A stretch of 64,000 bases of DNA from assembly GCA_016802295.1 (NCBI GenBank), contig JAESIW010000109.1, forward strand, positions 975,954 to 1,039,953. Direction: 5' to 3'. The notes under the pieces are model-generated. The model was not told the DNA's origin. It ran no database searches and saw only the letters and a list, made by a program, of their open reading frames with translations. A program made the position numbers and the translations under genes. Positions 10,722 to 21,858 of this stretch are shown here, in pieces. Within the stretch, counting starts at the first letter, position 1, and every line of letters starts with the position of its first letter. Source of the DNA: Brachionus rotundiformis (taxonomy: Eukaryota > Rotifera > Eurotatoria > Ploima > Brachionidae).

Positions 10722-10900
10722 CTAGTACAAGTCCGCATTGATCGTGTTTCTGTGTTTGTAATTCGTCGTATAGGACTGAGGATTGGGATGCGTTGAATGC
10801 GGCAGGTTAGAGCTAGTCATTGTCTTTTGGATTGTGCTGGCGTCAAGAAGCTTGGCCGAAGGGGTACTCGCAAGTCCGTATGGACCATCCTTGTTTCCTT
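10722..10900 (-). CDS. Possible last exon of the DYRK1 gene
   Basis: An open minus-strand frame of about 55-60 codons ends with a stop at 10722-10724. Its composition (Ser, Thr, Pro, Asn; DGPYGLASTPSAK near the start) looks coding and resembles a DYRK tail. A phase-0 junction is possible from a GT in the final codons of the main exon (11030-11050) to the AG before GATGG near 10886. The alternative is that the main exon simply stops at 11024 and this is 3' UTR. A (GT)n microsatellite at 10928-10952 would fall in the intron. Confidence 0.35.
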
Positions 10901-10927
10901 TATAATCCAATTAAAAATATACTCTTT

Positions 10928-10952
10928 GCAAATGTTTGTGTGTGTGTGTGCG
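10928..10952. repeat. (GT)n microsatellite
   Basis: A short GT run with one interruption (gtgtgtgtgtgtgcgtg), between the DYRK1 stop codon and the possible extra exon. Confidence 0.8.
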
Positions 10953-11023
10953 TGGGATGGGTGTATGAGAGCAATTTACAAACGGACGGCCTAGCATTAA
11001 ACAAACCCGGCTCGCTCGCTCGA

Positions 11024-12849
11024 CTAGTTAACTATTTTAGAATTAGTCGAGCCAACCACCGAGCCAATTATTTGATCTGTATTTATGTAGCTATTCAAGT
11101 AATCTACTAAATTGTTAGTGAGCATAGGCGCTGAATTAGTAGAGCTAGTGTGGTTTAAGTTACTTGTGGCCGAGTCGACGGTGCGTTTGAAGAAGACGTG
11201 CTGTAGCGACTCGGAAGGAGTGATGCGTAGCTTGGCCTCGTAGTTGAGCATGCGCTCGATCAGGTCTTCGAATTTGAGATAGTCGTGGAAAGAGTGTCCG
11301 GGCTCGTTGAGGCGGCGGGACTGGGGTCCGCCGATCTCCGAGCCGAGTATGTCCCTGAGGCGGCGCGAGCCGGCCGCCTTGTACTTCTTGGCCTCCTTGA
11401 GCCGCTTGATCTGCCAGCTGCCGTCCGGCAAGCGGTCGAAGTAGCGCTTCGACTTGGAGCCCTGGTCGAGCATGTGCGCCGGCGGCATGCCGAGCACCTC
11501 GACTATTTTGTTCATTTGATCGAACTCGTTGTGGCCGTTGAACAGGGGCTCGCCGGTGTGCATCTCGACGAGTATGCAGCCGAGGCTCCACACGTCTATG
11601 GCCATGTCGTAGGGCAGGCCGAGCAGGACCTCGGGCGACCGGTAGAAACGCGACTGTATGTACTGATAGAGCCGTTGGCCGAGCTGGCACGAGCTGCCGA
11701 AGTCAATGATCTTTATGGCCGAGCGCTTCGGGTTGCACAGCAGTATGTTCTCGGGCTTGAGGTCGCAGTGGATTATGCTCAGCTCGTTTGAGCTCAGGAA
11801 CATGAGCGCTGTACACAGCTGTTGTGCAAACTTGCGCGTTAAATTTAGACTAACCCCGCGAAAGTTTGTGTTACGTAAAAGATCGTACAGGTTGTACGAG
11901 AGTAGCTCGAACACCAGACACAAATGGTTGCGATGCATGAAATGGCCTTTGAGCTTGACTATGTATGAGCTGATGTCGTTGTCGTGCGAGTTCATTAGCT
12001 CGAGTAGACGGACCTCGATGTGAGCTTGTTGGAGAAACGGTCGTTTGTTTTTGATTATTTTTATGGCAACGTACTCTTGTTCGACTAGATCGAACGCTTT
12101 GACCACTTGGCCAAACGAGCCCTTGCCGATTAGCGAGTCGATTTCGTATCGGTCCTGAAATCGCTCGCCGCTCTTGATTACGTAGTCGAAGTACTCGTCG
12201 TCAAAGCCGTCGTTGTACAATTTGCGCTCTTTTTTGCTTACAGAGCTTTGACTGAGCAAGTCGTCGGTGGTGTGCTGCGATGAGCTTGGCACGCTTTGTT
12301 GCGCGCGTCGCTTTTTTTTCGCATAGTACACTTCGTTTATGTGCTTGTAGGTCTTGATCAGGTCGACGCTGAGCTTTCTGATGGGCGCCTCGCGCGGGTC
12401 CCGGTACGTTTGATCGCTCATTTTGCTCGATTCGGATGAATCAGATGGAGAGGGCGAGTAGTCGCGATTGGCTTGATCTTAAACAAAGGATTAGAATAGC
12501 AATAATATAAAAAGAAGCTAAATGTATGTGAGTGTGTACTGCGATGTTTAAGCTTCATTTGATCCATCTTTTGGCCCACATGACTAACATGGGCACGCCT
12601 GGTCAAATCTGAGTGTATGTTGTCTTTAGAATACGACGACCTTAGCAACGTGGCTAGGTCCGTGTATATTACTTGGTTACGAAGGCACTTTTGGCTCTGG
12701 GAATACGACAATTTTGGCTTGTAGCTCATATTTGGCGAAAGTATAAATGGCAACAATAGAGAAATAGGGGAGAAATTGTCATGTGCAATCAAGCTTAACC
12801 AAGTATTGAAAATTATGCAGATAGTTGAGTAACAAAAACGCTCACACAC
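11024..12849 (-). CDS. DYRK1A: DYRK1/minibrain-type dual-specificity kinase
   Basis: The main exon (11024-12477) encodes 465 aa from an internal ATG at 12421 and continues upstream in phase through a 62-nt intron (12478-12539) into an exon at 12540-12729 or 12849. Using the ATG at 12729 gives 547 aa. Numbered from 12421: the NAPA-like stretch IRKLSVDLIKTYKHINEVYY (15-34), basic NLS AKKKRR, DH-box NDGFDDEYFDY (70-80), P-loop IGKGSFGQV (98-106), Lys121, HCD at 218-220 as in DYRKs, DFG at 240-242, and the activation-loop YQY at 252-254, autophosphorylated in this family. The C-terminus is short compared with vertebrate DYRK1A. A further GC-richer frame at 10722-10900 may be an additional 3' exon. 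The coding region is far more GC-rich than its surroundings. The symbol denotes the DYRK1 group; A versus B is not resolved. Confidence 0.92.
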
Positions 12850-14210
12850 ATAGTCATTTAAAAAATATTTTTCAAATTTAATAAACTTACTTGGTAAAAT
12901 TTTGTTTTTTTTAGTTACGATCGCTTGACAAAATTGACTTGTAGGTTTTCATATGTTCAATGCCTATTGACATTTTGGTTATTATGCAATAGGTGATTAA
13001 ATGCCTTTTTGTTAATTAAATGGCTACAATTTGGTACATTATTTTCAGCTATTTTGTTATGGTCGAAGTGTAGTGTAAGACTAATTTCCGATTGTCTTTT
13101 CTCTTTAAATTATACGAATTGAGAATGGGCCAAGTAGTTTTGTATAGTAAAATATTTTAAGATAACAAATATGGCGATATAAATTTATGCTGAATATTTT
13201 AATAAACTTGAAGTGTTCAAACTGCTTTCGCCTATACAAATAGGTCGCGACTATTTTTTTGTCTGCAACCATTCAACTGTTGTTGTGTTCAGTTAAATTA
13301 TATTTTTTCATTTTATTGATGAATTGATGTTTTTAGATACTTAATTAAACATAAATTAATAAATTAATTAGCAAAATTTTAATAATTTAACTTATTATTT
13401 TAAAAAAGATAAGATAAATATAATTTGCGACGTTTTCTCAATAAATATATTAAAATCAATTTAAAATTTAACACCGATCAATATTGTTCTATGATTTTTA
13501 TAACTTATTAATTAACTAATAATGTGAATTTATTTTTTATCCATTAAATAATTTTCTCGGATGTCAATGTGGTATTTTTTGTTGATTTGTCAATTAGATA
13601 CCTCCTCAAAATATTTTTTGAGGGGAAAAATCACTAAAAAAATTAAAAATATAATAAACCTGTTGTAATTTTAAAGTTAATAAATATTATTTTAAGAAAT
13701 TGGCTTTTTAAAAGCCTTCTTAATCTCAAATATTTTAGAAATGATAATAATTTTATAAATTTTTCCTTAAAAACTAAATTTTTAATTATTTTTGTATAAT
13801 AATTTAAAATAATTTTGTCCTCCCTTATTTATTTTGTTAGTGCAAAATAATCATAAAATTATCAAAATTTATTATTCATAATTTATGATTTTCTTCGTCA
13901 TCAGTTGACTTTTTTTCGTTTCATTGACTTTGATTGGAAATTTTTTTAATTAAAAATAGTAGAAATTTAGTATATTTTACCTAAATTATAAATGCACTTT
14001 TAAAGAATGACTTATCAAAATAAAAAATTTATAGTATTCAATGAATACTATTCATTTATTAGGTCGAATCATCTTGATCATAATTTAAACCAAATTGTAC
14101 CAAATAAATCATTAAATTTATGCAATTTAACTATGATATTTGATTAATTTATTTAATCTATACTTTTTAAAAATAATTTTCATAATAATTTAAAACAACT
14201 AGGCTAAAAA
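12850..14210. other. Intergenic region
   Basis: DYRK1 upstream DNA (left) and the SFXN5 3' side (right). Low GC and no supported ORF. A 12850-13300 segment is slightly less AT-rich and is the likely DYRK1 promoter or 5' UTR region. Confidence 0.4.
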
Positions 14211-15330
14211 CTATAATCCTTTGTTATAATAGACAACCTGATCATTTGTCTTTTCTTGAATATCTTTTTCCAAATCCTGTGTTTTTATTTCGGACATCTG
14301 AGGAAAAATGGCAATGGTAGCTGGTAAGGCATAGAAAAATGTAATGGAGCAGACTAAAATATTAAATGGCATATTAAGTCTAGGATATTTTTTCAATAGA
14401 GCAGTTTTTTCGAGCATAGTCATCACAATCGGTGGGATGCTAAGCAATGGAATTGGTAAAGCAGCACGAGAAATAGCCATCTCAGTCAAGGCTTTTTTTG
14501 CGGCCATTTTTGATGTGCCAATAATTTGACCATTTTTATCCAAAACATCGATTCCTTCATTGCACTCATGTTTTCTCATTAAGATGACATTTAGGGTGCT
14601 AGCTGTCATTACTGCTGGTAATGGCACAAATCGCTGGATCATGCTTTTTGTAGCAGGCGCTAGATTATTCGCTTTCTTGAGTAAAACTCCTAATCCGACT
14701 GAAATTGAAATAGCTGCAGTCACTGCGCCTGTGTATCCCTGTAAAAATGTGGACAACTTGGTTGGCTTGCTTGCGTTACGATTGGCATAATTAACACAGG
14801 CATTATGAGACTGATTTAGCCATTGCCAGAAAATGGTTTGACCTATTGTTGGATTTGGCATCAAAAGACCGGCCAGAATTGGTGAATTAAATGGAACATA
14901 ACCAGACATTCTTTTTAATTAATTTTAAGATAGATTTAAATACATAAGCCGTGTACCTAAAAGGCATAAAAATTTTCTCTCCTGTGTCTGGATGAATAGT
15001 TGACTGCTTTATTTTCTGAGCTTCCCAAAGTTGCTTATCACTTGCCGAACTAGAAAGTTTATCATTTTTAAAGTCTTCTAATAATTGGACACATTCTTTA
15101 AGTTTTGCCTTATCAAAATATTTTAAAAAAGCTCAACAGGTACAATTTTGATCTTACATCAGAAACGAAAAGAGTCCGTGGGTCAATTATATCCATGTTA
15201 TGGTAAAACCTGCCCATAAAAGTGTTCTAATTTCAAATATAGGTAAAAAAAAGAAACCAAGAGTGTCAGTAAAATGATATACCAGGTCATAGCGAGATTT
15301 GTTCAACTCAAATTTTGGATCTTGGACCAT
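14211..15330 (-). CDS. SFXN5: Sideroflexin-5, mitochondrial carrier
   Basis: Four exons (15283-15330, 15158-15226, 14957-15108, 14211-14910) join with consistent phases and give 322 aa, the normal family length. Recognisable blocks in order: RYDLNTFMGRFYHNMDIIDP, LWEAQKIKQSTIHPDTGEK, the signature WQWLNQSHNACVNYANRNAS, FVPLPAVMTASTLNVILMR, EGIDVLDKNGQIIG, IPPIVMTMLEK and the terminal FPQMSE..VVYNKGL-like tail (here VVYYNKGL). This combination fits SFXN5 better than SFXN1-3. Sideroflexins are multipass proteins of the mitochondrial inner membrane. SFXN1 carries serine, while citrate has been proposed for SFXN5. The start codon is only 29 bp downstream of the stop of the preceding same-strand gene. 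Confidence 0.95.
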
Positions 15331-15364
15331 TTTATAAATAAATAGAGACTCTAAAAGTTTTATT
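15331..15364 (-). promoter_or_regulatory. Intercistronic 29-bp gap with poly(A) word and AG acceptor
   Basis: On the minus strand the upstream stop codon lies inside TTTTAAATAAAAC, so AATAAA overlaps the stop. It is followed by CTTTTAG, an acceptor-like site, then about 18 nt to the SFXN5 ATG. This fits coupled 3'-end formation and trans-splicing, but it could also be an ordinary very short intergenic gap. Confidence 0.4.
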
Positions 15365-16115
15365 TAAAATTAACTTCGTATTTTAATAAGATGCCTGTTT
15401 GAAATTTTCTATCAAAAATAGAATAATTTAGCTTGCAAACTATTTTTTTATCATAAATTTCAAGCAAACAAATTTTGCTTGGAAATATTTTAAATTGCTT
15501 TGTAAAGCTTGCTAAGCTTTTTTGACTTAAATTTTGTGCCAATTTAGTCGAAGTGTTTTGCAATGCTTTCACACTTTGGCTTAGTTTGATTAGACTTGAA
15601 TGCACTGATCTTGAACCAGAAATGCTTGAGCCCCCTGAAGCAGTTTTCTTACTAAAATAAATTTTAATGTTTTTAAAATTGTTTAATTTTTGATCAAAAT
15701 TAATTAGTTTCTGATAATTTTCAATAGATTTTGTACTCATTAGGCAATTAACACTCTCTTCCATTAAACGAATGCATTCCTTGGAAAAAAAAAATTTGAA
15801 TATTGAATAAATAACCTAGTTTTTTTTTACATTCATTTGAGTTATCTTATCTAAAAGTAAACTCCAATTGATTTGCAAAGACATAGAATGATTAGAAATG
15901 AGGTCTAAAAGTTGGTCTATTTCGCGTATCATTTGATTAGTCCCATTTGCCACTTGGTGCAGTTTGTTCTTATGCTCCAAACTAAAGCTTAACTTAAGAA
16001 AATCGTCTATTAAATTACGAATTGTACCAAGATTTTCGTTTAATTTTAAATCACAGTTTTCAAGAAGATTATTCAAAATTTCGACCAAGTCAAATTTTTT
16101 TTTTTTAATTTCCAT
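15360..16115 (-). CDS. Uncharacterised 234-aa helical protein
   Basis: Two exons (15831-16115 and 15360-15779) join in phase 0 through a 51-nt intron, linking KITQMN to ECIRLMEESV, and give 234 aa. The N-terminal half is rich in Leu, Asn, Ile and charged residues with heptad-like spacing, suggesting coiled coil or helical-bundle structure as in small subunits of Mediator, HAUS or kinetochore complexes. I recognise no family signature. The middle has a Gly/Ser patch (TASGGSSISGSRS). No signal peptide or membrane span is seen. It is the upstream partner of the tight gene pair with SFXN5, and its stop codon is embedded in an AATAAA word. Confidence 0.75.
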
Positions 16116-16704
16116 AGAACCAAATAATAACTAAGATTTGAAAAAATTAATATTTAATTTTGTTTTATTTCTTAGAAAAAAATGTTGGGTTTACCAGTCC
16201 TAATAGAAAAGTATAAAACCTTTTGATTTATTTTTCAAATTTATTTGCATAAGCTTATGTATTTAAATTACTTTTATTTATATTTCAAAATTCTATTTAA
16301 ATAAAATATTTTTTTGCTTATAAACTTTTATAAATTTTTTTCTATAAGTAATAAATAGGAATATTTATATAAAATCAATTGGTAAATATGTTACCAGACT
16401 TTTTTTTACATTCAATTTATTGATCTAATTTGAAGAAAAAAAATCACTCGAAAAAATTAATGCAATAACATTAATTCAAATAATTGAATTTGAAATTTAA
16501 GATAAAAAATGATAATCTTTTTTCGGAAATATTGATATTTTAAATTTATCTAAAAGAAATTCTTTTAAAGATAAATATAGATAAATTATCTAATGTTTAT
16601 ATTCTTGTTTTATCTACACTTTAAGTAATTACCATAAAGTATTTTTAAGATAAAGGTAAAGTACTAATATGAGTGAATTCGATCATCATTTCTAATGTCA
16701 AAAA
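16116..16704. promoter_or_regulatory. Divergent intergenic region
   Basis: 589 bp between the divergent starts of the coiled-coil-like gene (-) and METTL27 (+), presumably holding both promoters. It is AT-rich and no specific motif is identified. Confidence 0.4.
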
Positions 16705-17379
16705 ATGCCCTCAACAGATAGTAGTTTAAAAACTAAACAGAATTGTAAATACCAAAAAAATTTTGGTGCACACATACCAGGCATAAAGAACCAACAAGTG
16801 GTTGAGTATTATAATCAATGGGCAGAAAACTATGATGACGATTTGGATTCTAGTGTTTATCGTGGACCTCAAATAGCAGCTGATTTGTGCAATATTTTCA
16901 TAGCAGATAAAAATTTGAGTATTATTGACATTGGAGCTGGTACTGGCTTTTGTGGATATTTGCTCAAAAAGCATGGTTTCACAAAAATAGATGCAATCGA
17001 CCCTTCGGCTTCAATGCTAGAAAAAGCTAGATCCAAAAAGGTATATCAAAATTTTTACGTTGAAGGTATTTCAGTAAATGAGGAAACCTCAATTAAAACC
17101 GAGTCATACGATGTGGGTGTTCTTTCAGGTGCTTTTGGAGAAGGCCATATTCCATGCGGGGGAATCAGAGAGATAGCACGTTTCATTAAACCCAAAGGAC
17201 TAATTATTTTGGTTATGAGGAAAGAGTATCTAAGCAATGTCAAAGAATATGAAAATAAATTAGAGCCTTTGATGGATAAAATGGTGAATGAGGGAGTCTG
17301 GTCAAAGCATGCTTGTTTTGAGGTTGAAAACTATTCGTTTGATAAAACTGGTCTCATTTACATCTTCAAAAAAAATTAG
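16705..17379 (+). CDS. METTL27: METTL27-like SAM-dependent methyltransferase
   Basis: Single exon, 224 aa. The class I Rossmann fold is evident: motif I IIDIGAGTGFCG (73-84), the acidic motif II region DAIDPSASML (96-105), SYDVGVLSGAFGEGHIP around 131-147 (motif IV), and a C-terminal KPKGLIILVMR strand. The leading YYNQWAENYDDDL block before motif I and the GHIP element are typical of the METTL27 (WBSCR27) family. The substrate of this family is not established. An AATAAA at 17430-17435 lies about 50 bp past the stop. The gene is divergent from the 15360-16115 gene. The ATG at 16705 is the first in frame after an AT-rich leader. Confidence 0.85.
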   Translation: MPSTDSSLKTKQNCKYQKNFGAHIPGIKNQQVVEYYNQWAENYDDDLDSSVYRGPQIAADLCNIFIADKNLSIIDIGAGTGFCGYLLKKHGFTKIDAIDPSASMLEKARSKKVYQNFYVEGISVNEETSIKTESYDVGVLSGAFGEGHIPCGGIREIARFIKPKGLIILVMRKEYLSNVKEYENKLEPLMDKMVNEGVWSKHACFEVENYSFDKTGLIYIFKKN

Positions 17380-20300
17380 TTTAATTATTTCTCAATAATT
17401 TGTTAGATTTTTTTAATTTTCATTTTTTAAATAAACTTATAACAAGTTTTATTTTAATTTTAATATTTATCTGCTCAAAATAGTAATTACTAATCACTTT
17501 AAATTATTTGCATAATAGTTTTTATTAATTCAACAAGAAGATTTAAGTCTTTAAAATTATAATTTGTAATTTTAAAATTAACAAATTGAGCCTAAGATAT
17601 TATTTGCTATTTTATAAAAAAAATTGTATATTTATTCACTCATTTGTCCTAGATACCGAGTAATAATTTAACAGACTGAATTTATAACATAAAGTGAATT
17701 GAAAAAAAACACAAGTGTTCAAGCCTCGATTTGGTCAATAAATATCAATGAGCCATAATTTTAACATAAGATAAATTTTATTACAAAGCTTAACATTTTT
17801 TTAATGTTTGTTTTTTAGACAAATTTGCTCTATTGCGTAATTTAAATAGATATTAAAATAATGTGACACTTTTTTTTAAAGTTTATTTAAAAAGTAAATA
17901 AATTTTTTGTTTCATAAAACTTGTTTATTTTCAACTAATCAAGACACTTTTAGGACCTAGTAATTTAAATCAATGGTAAAAATCTAAAGTGTATTACGTA
18001 AATAAATTAAATTAAATTTGTTTACATAGTATTGAAGCGGTTTTTTCGGAAAATTGTAGAATTTATAAGGATATTACAAAACAAGCTATTGTTTTCGTAA
18101 AGATAAATAAAATCTTTGCTAAATTTTAAATTGTTTGAAAAGCCTATTTATTTGGCTTTTTGTGGGAACTTTTTTTTAACAAGTCAACGAGTCAGACCTC
18201 AAATTTTAATATTAATTTTAAATTAAATTATTTTAATTTCTTTTGATTTGAATATAAAATATCCTAATTAATAGGCTAATAAATATACTCCAGAATGTTT
18301 TTAAATTATCTAATATTTATTCATTTAGGTTTGAATATTATTTTATTTTTTATACTATTGGTTTTAGATTAGTTTAGTAAAAATAGATATTTTCATTTTA
18401 GCATATATTCTAGTGCTCAGAACTCATTTAGAATATCTTTCACTTAAAGATAGATTTGGTTTTAATTCTTTTTTATTAAGAAATTTTATTCCAATTTAAG
18501 CATTGTAGAGAAAATCTTAAGAGATTTAATTTTAAAAAGGTATTTGAAAATTTTGATGCTGACCTCCATGTTAAAAAATTTCTATTAAACTCTTTACAAA
18601 GTGTACCTCCAATAATGACCCTTATTTTTTAAGTATATAGTAAATCTTGATGATTATTCTCAACTTAGGTTCTAACTTTATAGGCTTTATTTTTGTACCC
18701 TTAAGCTTATATGATAGTCAAATCTTATTCGGTCCAACTCTCATAATAGACTTGTTTGGTTGTCCACTAAATCTGTACAGTTTTTTGACCAAGAAAACTG
18801 AGTCAGAATCAAGTTCGAATGTATGGTGTGTATTTTTATTAAATTTAAGATAATATATTTGAGATTGTTATAATTTCTTACAGGTTCGATAAATCTTTTC
18901 TCATTTATAGTTAAATGATACCTAATTTTAAACTATTAATATAAATTTTTAATATTAATTTATAGACTTTGGCTCTATATATCTAAATTAAGATTAATTA
19001 TCTATTCCAAAAATCTAATGTGCATGGCACATTAAACCATGTGATAATCATTATCAAAAATGAAGTTGTTTTAAATTAAAATAACTGTGAATAAGCATAA
19101 TAAAAAGAATTATTTTTTTAATTACCTTTAAGCGATTACTCTATAAATTAATAATTTCTGTAATATTAGAATCTAATTTTTGGATCGGAATCTAACAGCT
19201 CTGAAGATCCTGGAAGATTTTTTCTGCCTTTTGGCAAAATAATTCCTTTCCCTAAATTGTTCTTTTATCGTTCTAAAACCATCCACTTGAATCATAGACA
19301 GTTAATTTTCTTAAATTAGTTTTTAATTAAAGGACAAATTTTGTAGTGCTTTAAAATGACATTTATGATTGTTTATTAAATATTTCCGGGAGAAATAAAT
19401 TTTTCTAAAAATGGACAAAATAAATGTCCGTCTTAATACCAAAAATAATTAGAGTAAAAAAAATTAGAATATTTTCAAAACAAAGCATACACATTCATTG
19501 TGTTCTTGATGAAAAATGCAAATGATGGACTAGACACTTAATTAAAATTTTTTTCTAATGAGCTTTTGAAATTTTTCAAAAATGTTTATAGTTTGCTTCA
19601 TCAATAGATGCATATATTCTGGATCAGTATTAATACTAAGATTAACTTGGCCCATTCAAAGCATTTTTTTATATATTTTTTTAAATATATACATATTTAT
19701 TTTTAAATTAATTCACACCTTGAATCAGGTTTCTAATTATTTAAAACTTAAGAATAGCAAAAACACGAACTCTACTCACCTTACGGCCAAAATTTTTGTT
19801 TAAATTAAAAAAAAATTCTTAAACTATTAGAAATCTTATATAGTGGCATATCATTATTTAATATTTTACTCAGTCAATATAAAAATATATATCGATTTTT
19901 TCTAGTGTCATATTTCTAGGTTTAATTTAGCAAAAAGCCTTTATATCACGTATTGCACAACTTATAAACTGGTCGAATGGTTTACTTTTTACTACTAAGA
20001 CTAATCTACAATCTACGATTACCAAAATATGGTATCTTGATTGTAAAAATATCCATGTATTTATTTCACATGAGATCTAATTGGATAAGATTGCCTATAA
20101 CTTAGTCAAAGGCTACTCGAGCTAAGTATTGGATATTTAGATAAAAGAGATTTAAATTCCTTATCTTAAACGTTTAGTAAATATTTTTGCTATTGATCAA
20201 ACAAATTTTTTTTATTTATTGTATACTTAAGCCGTTTGGATAAGCCGAATAGCTAGGTAAATCATGGTTGAGGACTTTGTAACTCAAAGTCGGATTTTTT

Positions 20301-21858
20301 CCCTATGTTAATAGAAAGTTTAAGGATTTTGTTTCGCTAGCCAAATTCGTGCCCTTGTATAAAAAAGTCTTGATTAGCCTTGTTTAGTTTCATTATTTAA
20401 TTTAAATTGGTTTTTAAACAAATGGAAATTATTTCCTAGGCCTTAGTTGTATTGTTGATTGTATAAGATAATAAATTATTTAATTTCTAATAGCATTTTT
20501 ATTAATTTTAAAATTGTTTTTTGTTATTTTTTTAAAAAAAAAAGAAATTTATATTTTATACCTGTACCAAATCTACTGCAGATCGGTTCTTAACTTTATT
20601 TATTTATAAAGAGCAAATATTTTTTTGTTTTTTCTATCAATTTTACATTATTTTTTGAAAATGACGATTTAAAAGATATTTTTGTTGAGGTATTTTTTTG
20701 GATCAGGTATTTAAGCTTATGCTTAACTTAAACATCAAATGGAACAGTCTTGGCTTTAAGAATTTTAATTTTTTATTTTTAGAAAAAAATTGACTAAAAT
20801 TGAATATTTAAATTTGGATAAGATAAAAAATTAAAAGTATATTTATCTTAAAAATTGATCTTTTTTTTCTATTTTAATCTCTGGCTTTATAAAATTTAAA
20901 ATTAGAAATTAAAAAGGTTAATTTACCAATCTAGGAAAAGTCGATCTAGTTAATAGTAGACTTTTTAATAAAGATTTAGCTTAAATTAATCAATTAGCCA
21001 TTCAATCTATCCATAATTTGGTTTTATTCAATTACCTTTTTATTGTAATTTTTTAATATTTATTTATTACTTATAAATTTTTGGTCAATATTTGGATTTT
21101 TATTCCTTAAATTTAATACAAAATGTGTAAAAAATACACTCCATTTTTTTACTTTGGTTAATTTATTTTGTATAAGAATTGACAATGTTAAAACCAATTT
21201 TTCTTGTAAATTTTCTGTTCAGTTTGTGAAGCAAATGGTAAGCGTCTTTTGGAGAATGGTAAAGCTCCTTCAGATTGAATTAAGCAATAAGTGGTCTAAT
21301 AATTTAGAATATTTTATAAGCTAAAAATTTTGGTATTTTCTACCAAATGTTTGATAAATGAGGTTAATCAATGTTTCCTTAATTAAAGTAATCTTTACAT
21401 TTAAAAAGCTTTTTAGTTTTATTTAAACGTAAATAATCAACATTCTTATCAAAAACTAATTTATTATGATTAATCTAATAAATGAAATTTTTAAACATTA
21501 TAAATATGACAATTAATCTTTAAAATTTAAAATATTGATTTTGATTTAAACTCAGGCTGAAATTAGATAGCTTTTCGGGCTAAATTAATGAACTTTATTT
21601 GTAAATAGATATGGCAATTGTCTTTGACCAAATTATCTTTAATTCATTCTCGCATCGTTTAATCTTAAACATAGATAATTAACAATGATGCATTTCAGAT
21701 CATTTTTCCAAAAGTAAAACAAAATCTAGCCTCGAGAGCCTAGTTAAAATGTCTTGCTGTATAAAAAAATTTAGCATGAATATTTAAAATTAATTTTTTT
21801 TATTTATAGATAAAAAATGGTTTAAATCAAAAACTTTTTTGATACAAAAGTAAACAAA
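17380..21858. other. 4.5-kb gene-free AT-rich region
   Basis: No reading frame with coding character. Frames at 18647-18853 and 19582-19803 are hydrophobic low-complexity AT translations. The right half may hold the promoter or untranslated exons of FAM43. No repeat family is recognised. Confidence 0.45.

Noticed and set aside
11160..11791. Arg/Ala-rich frames in the DYRK1 gene (both strands)
   Set aside because: Shadows created by the GC-rich kinase coding sequence, which is conserved in its own frame.
18647..19803. Two plus frames in the 17.4-21.9 kb gap
   Set aside because: Low-complexity hydrophobic translations without splice signals or similarity.
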